This document shows positions 40,871 to 48,950 of a DNA stretch of 64,000 nucleotides, piece after piece. Positions within the stretch are counted from its first letter, which is position 1. Each line of letters starts with the position of its first letter. Origin of the DNA: Roseobacter sp. MED193 (GTDB taxonomy: Bacteria > Pseudomonadota > Alphaproteobacteria > Rhodobacterales > Rhodobacteraceae); assembly GCF_000152965.1 (NCBI RefSeq), contig NZ_CH902583.1, positions 2,735,892-2,799,891 of the forward strand, in the 5' to 3' direction. A program made the translations under genes and the position numbers. Below the pieces are notes generated by a model. The model ran no database searches and had not been told where the DNA came from. It worked only from the letters and a program-made list of their open reading frames with translations.

Positions 40871-41704
40871 TCACTTTTTCTTCGGTTTGGCCTTGGGCGC
40901 GGGCCTGTTGGCCTCATATTCTTGCCATAGATCGGGGCGACGCTCCTGTGTGATCTCTTCTGACATATCCTGGCGCCATTGTGCCACCTTGCCGTGGTGT
41001 CCGGACATCAACACATCGGGGATTTTGCGCCCCTGCCATTCCGTGGGGCGGGTATATTGCGGGTGTTCCAGCAGACCGGAGGAGAAACTCTCTTCCTCAG
41101 TTGAGGCCTGATTGCCCAGCACGCCGGGGATCAGCCGCACGGTGGCGTCAATCAGCGCCTGCGCGGCCAGTTCGCCGCCTGTCATGACAAAGTCCCCCAG
41201 AGAGACCTCCTGGATATTGTAGTGTTCCAAAACTCGCTCATCGACGCCCTCAAAGCGCCCACAAAGCAGCGTCACGCCATCGCACCGTGCCAGGTCTTGC
41301 ATCAGGGCCTGATCCATGCGCCGCCCGCGCGGGGTGAGATAGATCAGTGGCCAGTTGCCGCCGCGTGCTGCGGTGGTGTCTTGCATGGCCTTGTCGATGG
41401 CATTGCCTAGGACATCTGCCCGCAGCACCATGCCAGCGCCGCCACCGGCTGGGGTGTCATCGACGTTGCGATGCTTGCCGATACCAAATTCGCGCAGATC
41501 CACTGTCTCCAGCTGCCACAGCCCTTCCTGTAGCGCCTTGCCTGTGAGGCTCTCACCCAACACACCGGGAAAGGCAGTGGGGAACAGCGTCAGGATCTTG
41601 GCCTTCCACACGCCAACCAGCTCTGGCGTTGGCGTCATCAACTCACGCGGCTTGAAAGAGGGGCGGATAGCCTTGCGGCCATGGGATTTGTTTGGAGTCG
41701 TCAT
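40871..41704 (-). CDS. trmD: tRNA (guanine37-N1)-methyltransferase
   Basis: 277 residues from the ATG at 41704. The trefoil-knot SAM site includes 'GVTLLCGRFEGVDERVLEHY' and 'SLGDFVMTGGELAAQALIDA', and the N-terminus has 'AKILTLFPTAFPGVLGESLT'. It methylates G37 next to the anticodon to prevent frameshifting. An ATG at 41638 is an alternative start; the longer form keeps the 'KSHGRKAIRPSFKPRELM' extension that I recall from roseobacter relatives. The lysine-rich tail 'PKAKPKKK' is unremarkable. The APH-like gene separates it from rimM. Confidence 0.95.
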   Translation of the reverse strand: MTTPNKSHGRKAIRPSFKPRELMTPTPELVGVWKAKILTLFPTAFPGVLGESLTGKALQEGLWQLETVDLREFGIGKHRNVDDTPAGGGAGMVLRADVLGNAIDKAMQDTTAARGGNWPLIYLTPRGRRMDQALMQDLARCDGVTLLCGRFEGVDERVLEHYNIQEVSLGDFVMTGGELAAQALIDATVRLIPGVLGNQASTEEESFSSGLLEHPQYTRPTEWQGRKIPDVLMSGHHGKVAQWRQDMSEEITQERRPDLWQEYEANRPAPKAKPKKK

Positions 41705-41760
41705 AAAGTTGCTGTTTAGTGCAATCAGGTTTTTGCGCAATAGAAAGCATTGGTGTTTGG

Positions 41761-42801
41761 ATGAATTCAGAAATGCGACCCAAAGCACCAAACCTTGATC
41801 CAGATACGGTCCGTGAGGAGGTTCAGGCCCGCACACAGGCACTTTGGCCCCGTGCTGCAGAGGCAGCTGGCCTTGCCGAGGAGGGGGCCGTTTTTCGCAG
41901 GCTAGGGTCCAACCGGTTGCTAGAGCATCGCCGCTGTGTGCTGGAGGTCAAGACAGTCGATGGACAGAGCTTTGTGTTGCGGGCTGATTTCGATAGGGTG
42001 AACCCTCGGGCGTTGAACCGACAGCTGGAACGGCAAAGCAAGGCCGCCCAAAGCCTTAGGCCAGTGCCTGGTGTGTCTGCTCCCGAGATGTTGTGGAAGG
42101 ATCCACAACATCCCTATGCTTTAATGGCTTTTGTCCAAGGCGACACAGCTTACCGCACCTTGGCACTGACGGACTATGGCTTTGGAGCTAGAGACGACGT
42201 CTTGCGTCGGATCGGCAAGGCTGTGGGTGAACTGCACAGGGTATCGGATGCAGGAGTGAGGCAGTTTTGGCCAAAACCGTTTCTGAAAATGGTCTCTAAC
42301 CGGGCCCTAGAGGTGCGCGAAGGACAGCTCTGGTTGCCCAAACCCAACAGGTTTCTTGGGTTGTGCGCGCATTTGCATCGCGCCGCCCGGGGGGCGCGGG
42401 GCAATGAGTTCCGCAGCGCTTTGGCACATGGTGACTTACATCTGCGCAACATCATCATGTCGGAAAGGGGCGTTTCGTTTATTGATTTTCTGAATCACAA
42501 CGCCATTTTTCCGCAGCGTGATATTGCCGATATTTGGCTGGCAAACTGCCCGGAGCACCTTGCCTCTGATGGTAACACACCTGGATTCGGCTTGGTCTCT
42601 CAGGCGGATTGGGTGGCCTTTGAAGAGGGCTATGGTGCCAGTTTGACGGATGACCCGGTATTCCGGTTTCTGTTTGCTTGGCGCCTGTTCAGGTTTTGGG
42701 TCAGCCTGGGCCGGAAGCTGCCAGAGTTGCAACGAAACTCGCAGACGGCCGTATCGGTCGTCCGGGTTCTGGATGCATTGCTCGCAGATGAAGCTGGCTG
42801 A
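41761..42801 (+). CDS. aminoglycoside phosphotransferase (APH)-like kinase
   Basis: 346 residues from the ATG at 41761 (ATG 41773 is also possible). The kinase catalytic loop is 'ALAHGDLHLRNIIM' with the Brenner-type HGD, and the metal site is 'GVSFIDFLNHNAIFPQRDIA'. Family members phosphorylate aminoglycosides, choline, fructosamines or other small molecules; substrate unknown, and a drug-resistance role is not implied. It lies on the opposite strand between trmD and rimM, convergent with rimM and divergent from trmD, and interrupts the usual gene order. Confidence 0.8.
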   Translation: MNSEMRPKAPNLDPDTVREEVQARTQALWPRAAEAAGLAEEGAVFRRLGSNRLLEHRRCVLEVKTVDGQSFVLRADFDRVNPRALNRQLERQSKAAQSLRPVPGVSAPEMLWKDPQHPYALMAFVQGDTAYRTLALTDYGFGARDDVLRRIGKAVGELHRVSDAGVRQFWPKPFLKMVSNRALEVREGQLWLPKPNRFLGLCAHLHRAARGARGNEFRSALAHGDLHLRNIIMSERGVSFIDFLNHNAIFPQRDIADIWLANCPEHLASDGNTPGFGLVSQADWVAFEEGYGASLTDDPVFRFLFAWRLFRFWVSLGRKLPELQRNSQTAVSVVRVLDALLADEAG

Positions 42802-42810
42802 CCTCTCGGT

Positions 42811-43326
42811 CTAAAACAAGCCCTCTGGTGGATCTGCGATTATGCGACCCTGTTCCAGATCAACCGTGGGTACAGCTGCCAGGGTAAATGGCAAAAACAC
42901 AGTTCCTTTCAGCCCCGCGCCTGTCAGTTCCAGCAGATCGCTGGCACCGTGGTTCTGTACAGATTTCACCGTGCCTAACAGGGCGCCGCCGGTGTCAAAG
43001 ACCTCGACCCCGATCAGGTCGGCGTGGTAATATTCGTCGCTGGGCAGCGTGGGCAATTTATCACGGGTGGTGAACAGGCGGATACCTTTGAGCGCATCGG
43101 CCTGTTCTTTGGTTTCCACAGTGCTGATGCGACCAGTAAAGCCGCCCTTTACCGCGCGGCCCAGGGTGAGACTGAAACTCTGACTGCCGTCTTCATTGGT
43201 GAGCGGTGAATAGGTTTCGATTTCTTCCGGCTGGGCGCAGAAGCTCTTGAGCCGGACTTCGCCACGCACGCCATAAGATCCAGCAATGGCGCCGACACAA
43301 ATCAGATCACTTTGGGGGGCACTCAT
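42811..43326 (-). CDS. rimM: 16S rRNA processing protein RimM
   Basis: 171 residues from '[20 protein letters not shown]'. The N-terminal RimM domain ('[18 protein letters not shown]') is followed by a PRC-barrel ('[20 protein letters not shown]') and the conserved '[20 protein letters not shown]'. It assists maturation of the 30S head with protein S19. It lies four bases after a 46-residue membrane protein and is convergent with the APH-like gene. The frame is open further upstream but overlaps that small gene. Confidence 0.95.
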   Translation of the reverse strand: MSAPQSDLICVGAIAGSYGVRGEVRLKSFCAQPEEIETYSPLTNEDGSQSFSLTLGRAVKGGFTGRISTVETKEQADALKGIRLFTTRDKLPTLPSDEYYHADLIGVEVFDTGGALLGTVKSVQNHGASDLLELTGAGLKGTVFLPFTLAAVPTVDLEQGRIIADPPEGLF

Positions 43327-43330
43327 GGGT

Positions 43331-43471
43331 TCACTCTCCGGCGCAGAACCCGGCGCGCATCCACTGCCCGCCAGACTGTGCGCATAGGTCCTTTTGATGG
43401 CTGCGCTCGAATAGAATGCCAGAGGTAAAGGCGATCGCAACAAAAATTACAAGGCGGATCAGACGTCCCAT
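43331..43471 (-). CDS. small membrane protein, 46 residues
   Basis: Begins '[20 protein letters not shown]' (one membrane helix, about residues 5-20), then '[20 protein letters not shown]' and GFCAGE, with two cysteines in a C-x12-C arrangement on the non-helical side. The gene is closely fitted between bluB (4-bp gap) and rimM (4-bp gap). I recall similar proteins at this position in other roseobacters, which supports its reality; function unknown. Confidence 0.7.
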   Translation of the reverse strand: MGRLIRLVIFVAIAFTSGILFERSHQKDLCAQSGGQWMRAGFCAGE

Positions 43472-43475
43472 CGGT

Positions 43476-44153
43476 CTACCGTGTCTCGATTGACAACGAC
43501 GGCTGACGCTTTTCCCAGCCCTGGCGCTCCAGTTCCGGGCTGTCGTGTAGCGCCTCGGGGAGGCCAATGCAGAAATAGCCGACCAGTTGCCAGTTCTTTG
43601 GCACTTGCAGGTCACGGCTGAGCTGATCAGGGTCCAGCACTGAGACCCAGCCCAGTCCCAGTCCTTCGGCGCGCAGGGAAAGCCAGAACAATGTGATGGC
43701 TGTGACCACCGAATAGCGTCGCATCTCGGGCATGGTACCGGCACCCAGACCATGGCCCTGCGCTGTCTCGTCATCGCAGTAGATCGCCAATTGAACAGGG
43801 GCCTCACGCATGCCCGACAGTTTCAGGTCGGCATAGCGCGTAGCGCGCTCACCCGAATAGCCGGCAAGCGCCTCAGCATTGGCGGTTTCAAAATTTTTCA
43901 GGGCGGTACTCCGCGCGGCATCACTGGTGATGCGCAGGATGCGCCAGGGTTCGCTCAACCCCACTGAGGGGGCCAGCTGGATGGTGTTGAGGCAGCGCGC
44001 GAGCACTGCCTCATCCACCGGATCCTTGCGGAAGCGACGCACATCGCGCCGCATCCGCATCAGATGGTCAAGCTGGGCGCGGAACGCCTCTGGAAAGGCA
44101 CCATCAGGCACCTCCCCATCACGCCCCAAAGGGGGCAGGTCCCACGACCCCAT
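43476..44153 (-). CDS. bluB: 5,6-dimethylbenzimidazole synthase (BluB)
   Basis: 225 residues from the ATG at 44153. It belongs to the nitroreductase fold: 'MRMRRDVRRFRKDPVDEAVL' and 'LAPSVGLSEPWRILRI' match BluB rather than ordinary nitroreductases. BluB cleaves FMN with oxygen to form the lower ligand of vitamin B12. It lies between rpsP (4-bp gap) and the small membrane gene, in a ribosomal operon, an arrangement that I believe recurs in this lineage. No other cobalamin gene is in the window. Confidence 0.85.
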   Translation of the reverse strand: MGSWDLPPLGRDGEVPDGAFPEAFRAQLDHLMRMRRDVRRFRKDPVDEAVLARCLNTIQLAPSVGLSEPWRILRITSDAARSTALKNFETANAEALAGYSGERATRYADLKLSGMREAPVQLAIYCDDETAQGHGLGAGTMPEMRRYSVVTAITLFWLSLRAEGLGLGWVSVLDPDQLSRDLQVPKNWQLVGYFCIGLPEALHDSPELERQGWEKRQPSLSIETR

Positions 44154-44157
44154 TGCC

Positions 44158-44517
44158 TTATTCCGCGTCTGCGGCTGGCTCGGCGGCCTTGGCTGCTTTT
44201 TCTTCGGCGCGTTCCTGGGCTTTCTTGCCAGGGGTGCCCTTCTTGGGGTTGTTGCGCTCTGTTTTTTCACGAACGCCAGCGGCTTCCAGCATACGAGCAA
44301 TACGGTCGGTAACCTGTGCGCCCTGGTCGAGCCAGTACTGAACGCGCTCCATGTCCATTTTCACGCGCTCTTCGCTGTCTTTGGGCAGCAGAGGGTTATA
44401 GGTGCCGAGCTTTTCAACAAAACGGCCGTCACGTGGCATGCGGCTGTCAGCAGCCACGATGCGGTAGAAGGGGCGTTTTTTCGAGCCGCCACGGGCCAGA
44501 CGAAGTTTGATAGCCAT
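44158..44517 (-). CDS. rpsP: 30S ribosomal protein S16
   Basis: 119 residues. The core '[20 protein letters not shown]' through '[20 protein letters not shown]' is standard. A C-terminal extension of about 35 residues rich in A, E and K ('[20 protein letters not shown]') goes beyond E. coli S16 and is common in alphaproteobacteria. AAAGGAGACTACCC precedes the start. It is downstream of chorismate mutase by 39 bp. Confidence 0.97.
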   Translation of the reverse strand: MAIKLRLARGGSKKRPFYRIVAADSRMPRDGRFVEKLGTYNPLLPKDSEERVKMDMERVQYWLDQGAQVTDRIARMLEAAGVREKTERNNPKKGTPGKKAQERAEEKAAKAAEPAADAE

Positions 44518-44556
44518 GGGTAGTCTCCTTTGATGGCGTTTACAGGGATTGCCCTG

Positions 44557-44883
44557 TTATTCCTGGTGTTTCTTGTGGTGTCTGATGACTTCCTGAATGA
44601 TGAAGTTCAGGAAAGCCTTGGCAAAATCGGGGTCCAGGTTGGCCCGTCTCGCCAAATCTTCGAGCCGCGCGATCTGCTTTGCCTCTCGGGTGGGGTCCGA
44701 GGGCGGCAGGTCATGTTCAGCTTTCAGCTGACCAACGGCCTGTGTGTGTTTGAACCGCTCGCCCAGCGTATAGACAAGGATGGCGTCCAGCCGGTCGATG
44801 CTTTCACGGTGTCCCATAAGGATCTCGGCGGCGCGGGCTACATCGTCCAGATCGGGCGCGGGAGTGTTGGTCGTATCAGTCAA
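44557..44883 (-). CDS. chorismate mutase (AroQ type)
   Basis: 108 residues from a TTG start. AAGGA lies 6-10 bases upstream and no ATG is suitably placed. The single AroQ helix bundle has 'GHRESIDRLDAILVYTLGER' with the substrate arginine and 'TREAKQIARLEDLARRANLD', as in monofunctional enzymes. It converts chorismate to prephenate for phenylalanine and tyrosine. The TTG overlaps the 3' end of the upstream GNAT by eight bases, so translation is coupled. The start choice carries most of the uncertainty. Confidence 0.82.
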   Translation of the reverse strand: MTDTTNTPAPDLDDVARAAEILMGHRESIDRLDAILVYTLGERFKHTQAVGQLKAEHDLPPSDPTREAKQIARLEDLARRANLDPDFAKAFLNFIIQEVIRHHKKHQE

Positions 44884-45478
44884 GAGCCCATCCTTTTGGT
44901 TTGAACAGTGGGTCAGCGTAGTGGCTGATTTCCATCTCAATGCCATGGGCGATCTGACTGCCCTGCAACGCTTGCGGGCTGGGATGGCGGTAAACCGCGT
45001 CATTGCCGTCGATGGTTGTGGCATCGTGATCTTTCACGGCGCCAAGCCGTTCGGCCAGGCGGATCGAATCCAGGTTCTTGGGGTCAAGGTAGCTGACGGC
45101 GGTCTCCCAGCCCATGGTCTCGTAGAAATAGCTGCGGGCCGCGTTGGTGGCTTCCAGCGCATAGCCATGCCCGGCCGCGTCTGGCCAGATGATCCAGGCG
45201 ATTTCCCGTTCTGGCCAACCCGCAGGCATCCAGCCGCCGGCCATGCCGTAGGTCTCATCCGTTTGCTTGTCGTGGATCATCCACATGCCAAAGCCGTGAA
45301 TCTGCCAATGGCCGATCTCAGCCGCATAGAGCATCCAGGATTCATAAGCGTTCAACGGCCCGCCCATGAAGCGTGCCCGATAAGAGGAAAAGGTTGCCTC
45401 GAAATTTGGATAGTCCTCGGCCTCGGGGCCACGCAGCACCAGGCGTTCGGTCTCAATCACTGGAATACTGTGGCTCAT
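44876..45478 (-). CDS. GNAT acetyltransferase (RimJ/RimL-like), third of three tandem copies
   Basis: 200 residues: 'IPVIETERLVLRGPEAEDYP' opens the GNAT_3 domain typical of the RimJ/RimL type, with 'AWIIWPDAAGHGYALEATNA' as the acetyl-CoA site and 'YLDPKNLDSIRLAERLGA'. It is most similar by eye to the two genes upstream. RimJ/RimL relatives acetylate ribosomal-protein or small-molecule amino groups; the substrate is not inferable. Overlaps the previous gene by four bases and chorismate mutase by eight. Confidence 0.87.
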   Translation of the reverse strand: MSHSIPVIETERLVLRGPEAEDYPNFEATFSSYRARFMGGPLNAYESWMLYAAEIGHWQIHGFGMWMIHDKQTDETYGMAGGWMPAGWPEREIAWIIWPDAAGHGYALEATNAARSYFYETMGWETAVSYLDPKNLDSIRLAERLGAVKDHDATTIDGNDAVYRHPSPQALQGSQIAHGIEMEISHYADPLFKPKGWALD

Positions 45479-46002
45479 GCGGCCTCCTCCACCTTTGGGT
45501 GGCGCCAGATTTCACAAGGGGTGCCGCGCAGCTCGCCAAGATCTTCCATCGTGGCGCCTAGCCGGTGCGCCAACGCTCTTGAGCGGGCGTTGGTGGGGCG
45601 GATATAGCTGATAACGCCATCATGACCCTGATGCAGTGCAGCATAGCGACGGGCCGCGCTGGCGGCCTCAGCGGCGATGCCCTTGCCCTCGGCCTGTTCA
45701 AACACCGCCCAGCCCAGCTCTGGTTCTTGCCAACCTGGGGCAAAGATAATGCCAGTCCAGCCGACAAAGGCCCTGGTTGCCTTGTCGGTGATATGCCACA
45801 GGCCATAGCCATTCAGGGACCAATGCCCCAGCCGGGCCACAAGCGAGTCCCAGGCACCGGCCGCGTCGCGCGGACCGCCAACCGTGTGGCTCCGTTCAGT
45901 GGTGAAGAAATCAGCCAGGGGTTTCAGATCCGTGCTATGCGGCGCGCGCAGGATCAGTCGCGCGGTCTCGATCACCAGGATTGGCAGGGGCATTGCGGTC
46001 AT
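45475..46002 (-). CDS. GNAT acetyltransferase (RimJ/RimL-like), second of three tandem copies
   Basis: 175 residues: 'LPILVIETARLILRAPHSTD', acetyl-CoA site 'LGWAVFEQAEGKGIAAEAAS', and 'YIRPTNARSRALAHRLGATM'. It shares with its neighbours a 'GHW-L-GYG-W' motif ('LGHWSLNGYGLWHITDKATR'). An ATG four codons in (45993) is an alternative start. Four-base overlaps with both flanking genes show a single translation-coupled unit. Confidence 0.87.
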   Translation of the reverse strand: MTAMPLPILVIETARLILRAPHSTDLKPLADFFTTERSHTVGGPRDAAGAWDSLVARLGHWSLNGYGLWHITDKATRAFVGWTGIIFAPGWQEPELGWAVFEQAEGKGIAAEAASAARRYAALHQGHDGVISYIRPTNARSRALAHRLGATMEDLGELRGTPCEIWRHPKVEEAA

Positions 46003-46541
46003 GCGTAGCCCTCCATGCCGCCAGCGGCGAGATCATCGGGACTCATGTGACGCCAGACTTCCAGGGTGCCCATGCGTACATGGGTGAAATCACCATCGCG
46101 GCTTGCCCCCATGCGTTGCGCAACGGCGCGCGAGGCGTGATTGTTTGGGTCAACCAGACTGATCGCTGTTGTCCAGCCTAGAGTCTCATAGGCATAGGTA
46201 CGCGCAGCGGTGGCGGCCTCGGTGGCGTAGCCCTTACCGCCAAAGCCCTCGAACAGGTCCCAGCCGATTTCTGGCTCGGGCCAGCCCTCGGGATTCCACA
46301 AGCCGATTATACCAGCGGGTTTGCCGGTCTCTTTTTCCACCAGGGTCCAACGACCATAGCCCAGCAATTGCCAGTGGCCGATTTCCAGCGCCAGATGGCG
46401 CCAGACCTTGTCGCGCTCCATCTGTCCACCGACAAACGCGGCCCGCTCCGAGGCATAGAAGGCGCACAGCGGCTCGAAATCGCTCAACTCTGGCACGCGC
46501 ATCAAAAGGCGTTCGGTCTCTATGGTGGGAACCTGGATCAT
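45999..46541 (-). CDS. GNAT acetyltransferase (RimJ/RimL-like), first of three tandem copies
   Basis: 180 residues from 'MIQVPTIETERLLMRVPELS'. Shared features are 'IGHWQLLGYGRWTLVEKETG', 'IGWDLFEGFGGKGYATEAAT' and 'VDPNNHASRAVAQRMGAS'. It begins one base after the ffh stop, so it is cotranscribed with the SRP protein. The three copies arose by tandem duplication, judging by shared motifs. Function unknown. Confidence 0.87.
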   Translation of the reverse strand: MIQVPTIETERLLMRVPELSDFEPLCAFYASERAAFVGGQMERDKVWRHLALEIGHWQLLGYGRWTLVEKETGKPAGIIGLWNPEGWPEPEIGWDLFEGFGGKGYATEAATAARTYAYETLGWTTAISLVDPNNHASRAVAQRMGASRDGDFTHVRMGTLEVWRHMSPDDLAAGGMEGYA

Positions 46542-46542
46542 G

Positions 46543-48072
46543 TTATTTCTTTTTGCCAAAACCAGAGAGGCCGCCGGGCAGACCCATTCCACCCATGCCA
46601 CCCAGACCGGGCAATCCGCCGGGCATCCCCTTGCCGCCACCCATGGCCTTGGCCGCGGCTTCCAGCGCCTTGGGGTCCATCTGGCTGGGGTCCATGCCGG
46701 CCATATCGCCCATGCCGCCGCCCTTACCGAGCATGCCTTTCATGGCCTGCTTCAGCATCTTACCTTTGCCCATCTTGCCCATCTTCTTCATCATGTCCGA
46801 CATCTGACGGTGCATTTTCAGAAGCTTGTTCAGATCAGAGACCTGCATACCAGCGCCGGCCACGATACGCTTTTTGCGGCTGGCCTGCAGAAGGCCGGGG
46901 TTGGCACGCTCTTTCTTGGTCATTGACTGGATCATGGCGATCTGGCGCTTGATAACTTTGTCGTCCATGCCGGCATCCTGCACCTGCTTGGCCATTTTAC
47001 CCATGCCGGGCATCATCGACATCATGCCTTCCATGCCGCCCATCTGCTGCATCTGTTCTAGCTGCATCTTCAGGTCGTTCATGTTGAACTGACCCTTCAT
47101 CATGCGCTTCATCATGCGCTCGGCCTGTTCGGCCTCGATGGTGTCTTGCGCCTTTTCAACCAGGGCCACGATGTCGCCCATGCCGAGAATACGGCCGGCT
47201 ACGCGCTCGGGCTCAAAGGTCTCGATGGCGTCCATCTTTTCGCCGAGGCCGACAAAGCGGATCGGCTTACCGGTGACTGCGCGCATCGACAGGGCAGCAC
47301 CGCCACGGCCGTCACCATCCATCCGGGTGAGCACCACGCCGGAGATGCCGATCTTGGCGTCAAATTCTTCTGCAACCTCAACCGCAACCTGACCGGTCAA
47401 GCCGTCAACCACCAAGAGGGTCTCACGCGGAGAGACCACATCGCGGACGTCTTCGACTTCCTGCATCAGGACTTCGTCAATCTGCAGGCGGCCAGCCGTG
47501 TCGAGCATATAGACGTCATAGCCACCCAGCGCAGCCTGCTGTTTGGCGCGCTTGGCGATATCAACAGGTTTCTGGCCGGCAACGATCGGCAGGGTGTCGA
47601 CGCCAATCTGGGCCCCCAGAACCGCCAACTGATCCATCGCGGCCGGGCGATAGACATCGAGCGATGCCATAAGCACCCGCTTGCCTTCTTTGTCTTTCAG
47701 CCGTTTGGCCAGCTTACCGGTGGTGGTGGTCTTACCAGAGCCCTGCAAACCTACCATCAGGATCGGCGCAGGCGGGTTGTCGACCTTGAGCGTGCCGAGG
47801 TCCTCATTGCCGCGCAGCACCTCCACCAGTGCGTCGTGCACGATCTTGACGACCTGCTGGCCCGGCGTCACCGATTTGGTAACCGATTGGCCAGTGGCCT
47901 GTTCCTGTACCTTCTTGACGAAATCACGTGCCACTGGCAGCGACACATCCGCCTCTAGCAGGGCAACGCGGACTTCGCGCAGAGCGGTTTTGACGTCTTC
48001 CTCGGACAGGGCGCCCTGTTTGGTTAGCCGGTCAAAGACCCCGGAAAGCCGTTCGGATAAATTTTCAAACAT
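46543..48072 (-). CDS. ffh: signal recognition particle protein Ffh
   Basis: 509 residues from 'MFENLSERLSGVFDRLTKQG', with AAGGAGG upstream; an ATG at 48099 is unlikely. NG domain: 'ILMVGLQGSGKTTTTGKLAK', 'DVYMLDTAGRLQIDEVLMQE', 'VVLTRMDGDGRGGAALSMRA', and 'GLGEKMDAIETFEP'. The methionine-rich M domain follows, ending in a long Gly/Met-rich tail ('GKGMPGGLPGLGGMGGMGL'). It binds signal sequences and 4.5S RNA and delivers ribosomes to FtsY at the membrane. First gene of the ffh-GNAT-chorismate mutase-rpsP unit. Confidence 0.97.
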   Translation of the reverse strand: MFENLSERLSGVFDRLTKQGALSEEDVKTALREVRVALLEADVSLPVARDFVKKVQEQATGQSVTKSVTPGQQVVKIVHDALVEVLRGNEDLGTLKVDNPPAPILMVGLQGSGKTTTTGKLAKRLKDKEGKRVLMASLDVYRPAAMDQLAVLGAQIGVDTLPIVAGQKPVDIAKRAKQQAALGGYDVYMLDTAGRLQIDEVLMQEVEDVRDVVSPRETLLVVDGLTGQVAVEVAEEFDAKIGISGVVLTRMDGDGRGGAALSMRAVTGKPIRFVGLGEKMDAIETFEPERVAGRILGMGDIVALVEKAQDTIEAEQAERMMKRMMKGQFNMNDLKMQLEQMQQMGGMEGMMSMMPGMGKMAKQVQDAGMDDKVIKRQIAMIQSMTKKERANPGLLQASRKKRIVAGAGMQVSDLNKLLKMHRQMSDMMKKMGKMGKGKMLKQAMKGMLGKGGGMGDMAGMDPSQMDPKALEAAAKAMGGGKGMPGGLPGLGGMGGMGLPGGLSGFGKKK

Positions 48073-48190
48073 GCTTACGGCCTCCTTCGCCGGTTCCAAA
48101 ATCAGACACTTCCTACCTAGTAAGCAGGAGGTCCATGCGCAATTGCCCCCACGGGCGTAACACGCTGGTGGAGGGCGATCCCCGACAAGT

Positions 48191-48232
48191 CAGGGACCGG
48201 AAGACTCAAGCTGCTTCCGGATATTGGCCCTG
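48191..48232. other. imperfect hairpin upstream of ffh
   Basis: CCGGAAG (48197-48203) and CTTCCGG (48214-48220) pair perfectly, and CAGGG/CCCTG extend the dyad across an internal loop. It lies between ffh and the membrane-protein gene. It might be a terminator for the minus-strand membrane-protein gene, although no T-run is present. A signal-recognition-particle RNA was considered and rejected. Confidence 0.3.
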
Positions 48233-48234
48233 CG

Positions 48235-48699
48235 TTACGTGGATTGGCCGACAGAGTCAACCCTGGCAGCTTTGAGCCATGCATTCACCCGGTCCGCAAT
48301 TTCCATCTGGTCTTTTTCCGTCGAAGGCCGTTCAGTCAGATGTTCCATAAGGAGATCGCCATCGCAGTGTAGAAGGAGTGCAGGCAGGAATTCTTGCTTT
48401 CCGAACTCCACGGGTTGCGGGCTCAGGGTGTACTCTTTGATATTTTGTAATGGGATGCAGTGTTCCTGGAAATAGAACCCGCCTTTTCTGCGGTAGGTCA
48501 ACTCAGCCTTTTGTCTGTCGAAGATCAGCTGACTGCGGTCCAGGCTCATTGCGGCCAGGAAAAGCAAAATCACCGCGCCGCAGGCAACAACCGCCGCCAT
48601 AAAGATGTCACCATCCCACAGCCAGGCTAGGCTGTAGTAGATAGGCAGCAGGGCGGCAGCGGTAAGGAAAACCGGGGCCAGCCTGTCTTGGTATTCCAA
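48235..48699 (-). CDS. hypothetical membrane protein with two helices
   Basis: 154 residues. Two adjacent membrane segments (about 9-28 and 33-52) precede a cytoplasmic beta-rich part ('RSQLIFDRQKAELTYRRKGG', 'EHCIPLQNIKEYTLSPQP') that looks like a PH-like domain of bacterial membrane proteins. No named family is evident. It precedes ffh on the same strand, 162 bp away. AATGAAAATTACCCG lies upstream; no strong ribosome binding site. Confidence 0.65.
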   Translation of the reverse strand: MEYQDRLAPVFLTAAALLPIYYSLAWLWDGDIFMAAVVACGAVILLFLAAMSLDRSQLIFDRQKAELTYRRKGGFYFQEHCIPLQNIKEYTLSPQPVEFGKQEFLPALLLHCDGDLLMEHLTERPSTEKDQMEIADRVNAWLKAARVDSVGQST

Positions 48700-48950
48700 A
48701 ATGAGATGCTATGGCGTTTCACGGGTAATTTTCATATCAAAAACTTACCAATATTTTGGACATGGAGCGAGAGGCATCTGGTCTGTTGCCCTTGACACGT
48801 TGGGGGGTGGGTAGACACCATTGGCATCAAGGTCTGGCCGGGAGTGAATGGACAGACGGTGGCGACAGCAGCAAGCGTACAGGCGTAGAGCGACGTGACA
48901 GGTCGTAATCCTCTTCGGGCAGCCATTTAGCTGAGGGAGGATCAAGAGAT

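Noticed and set aside
48191-48232. Signal-recognition-particle RNA upstream of ffh on the minus strand
   Set aside because: It has CCGGAAGCAGC but not the full GGAAGGAAGCAGC apical motif, and the stem is short; more likely a simple hairpin.
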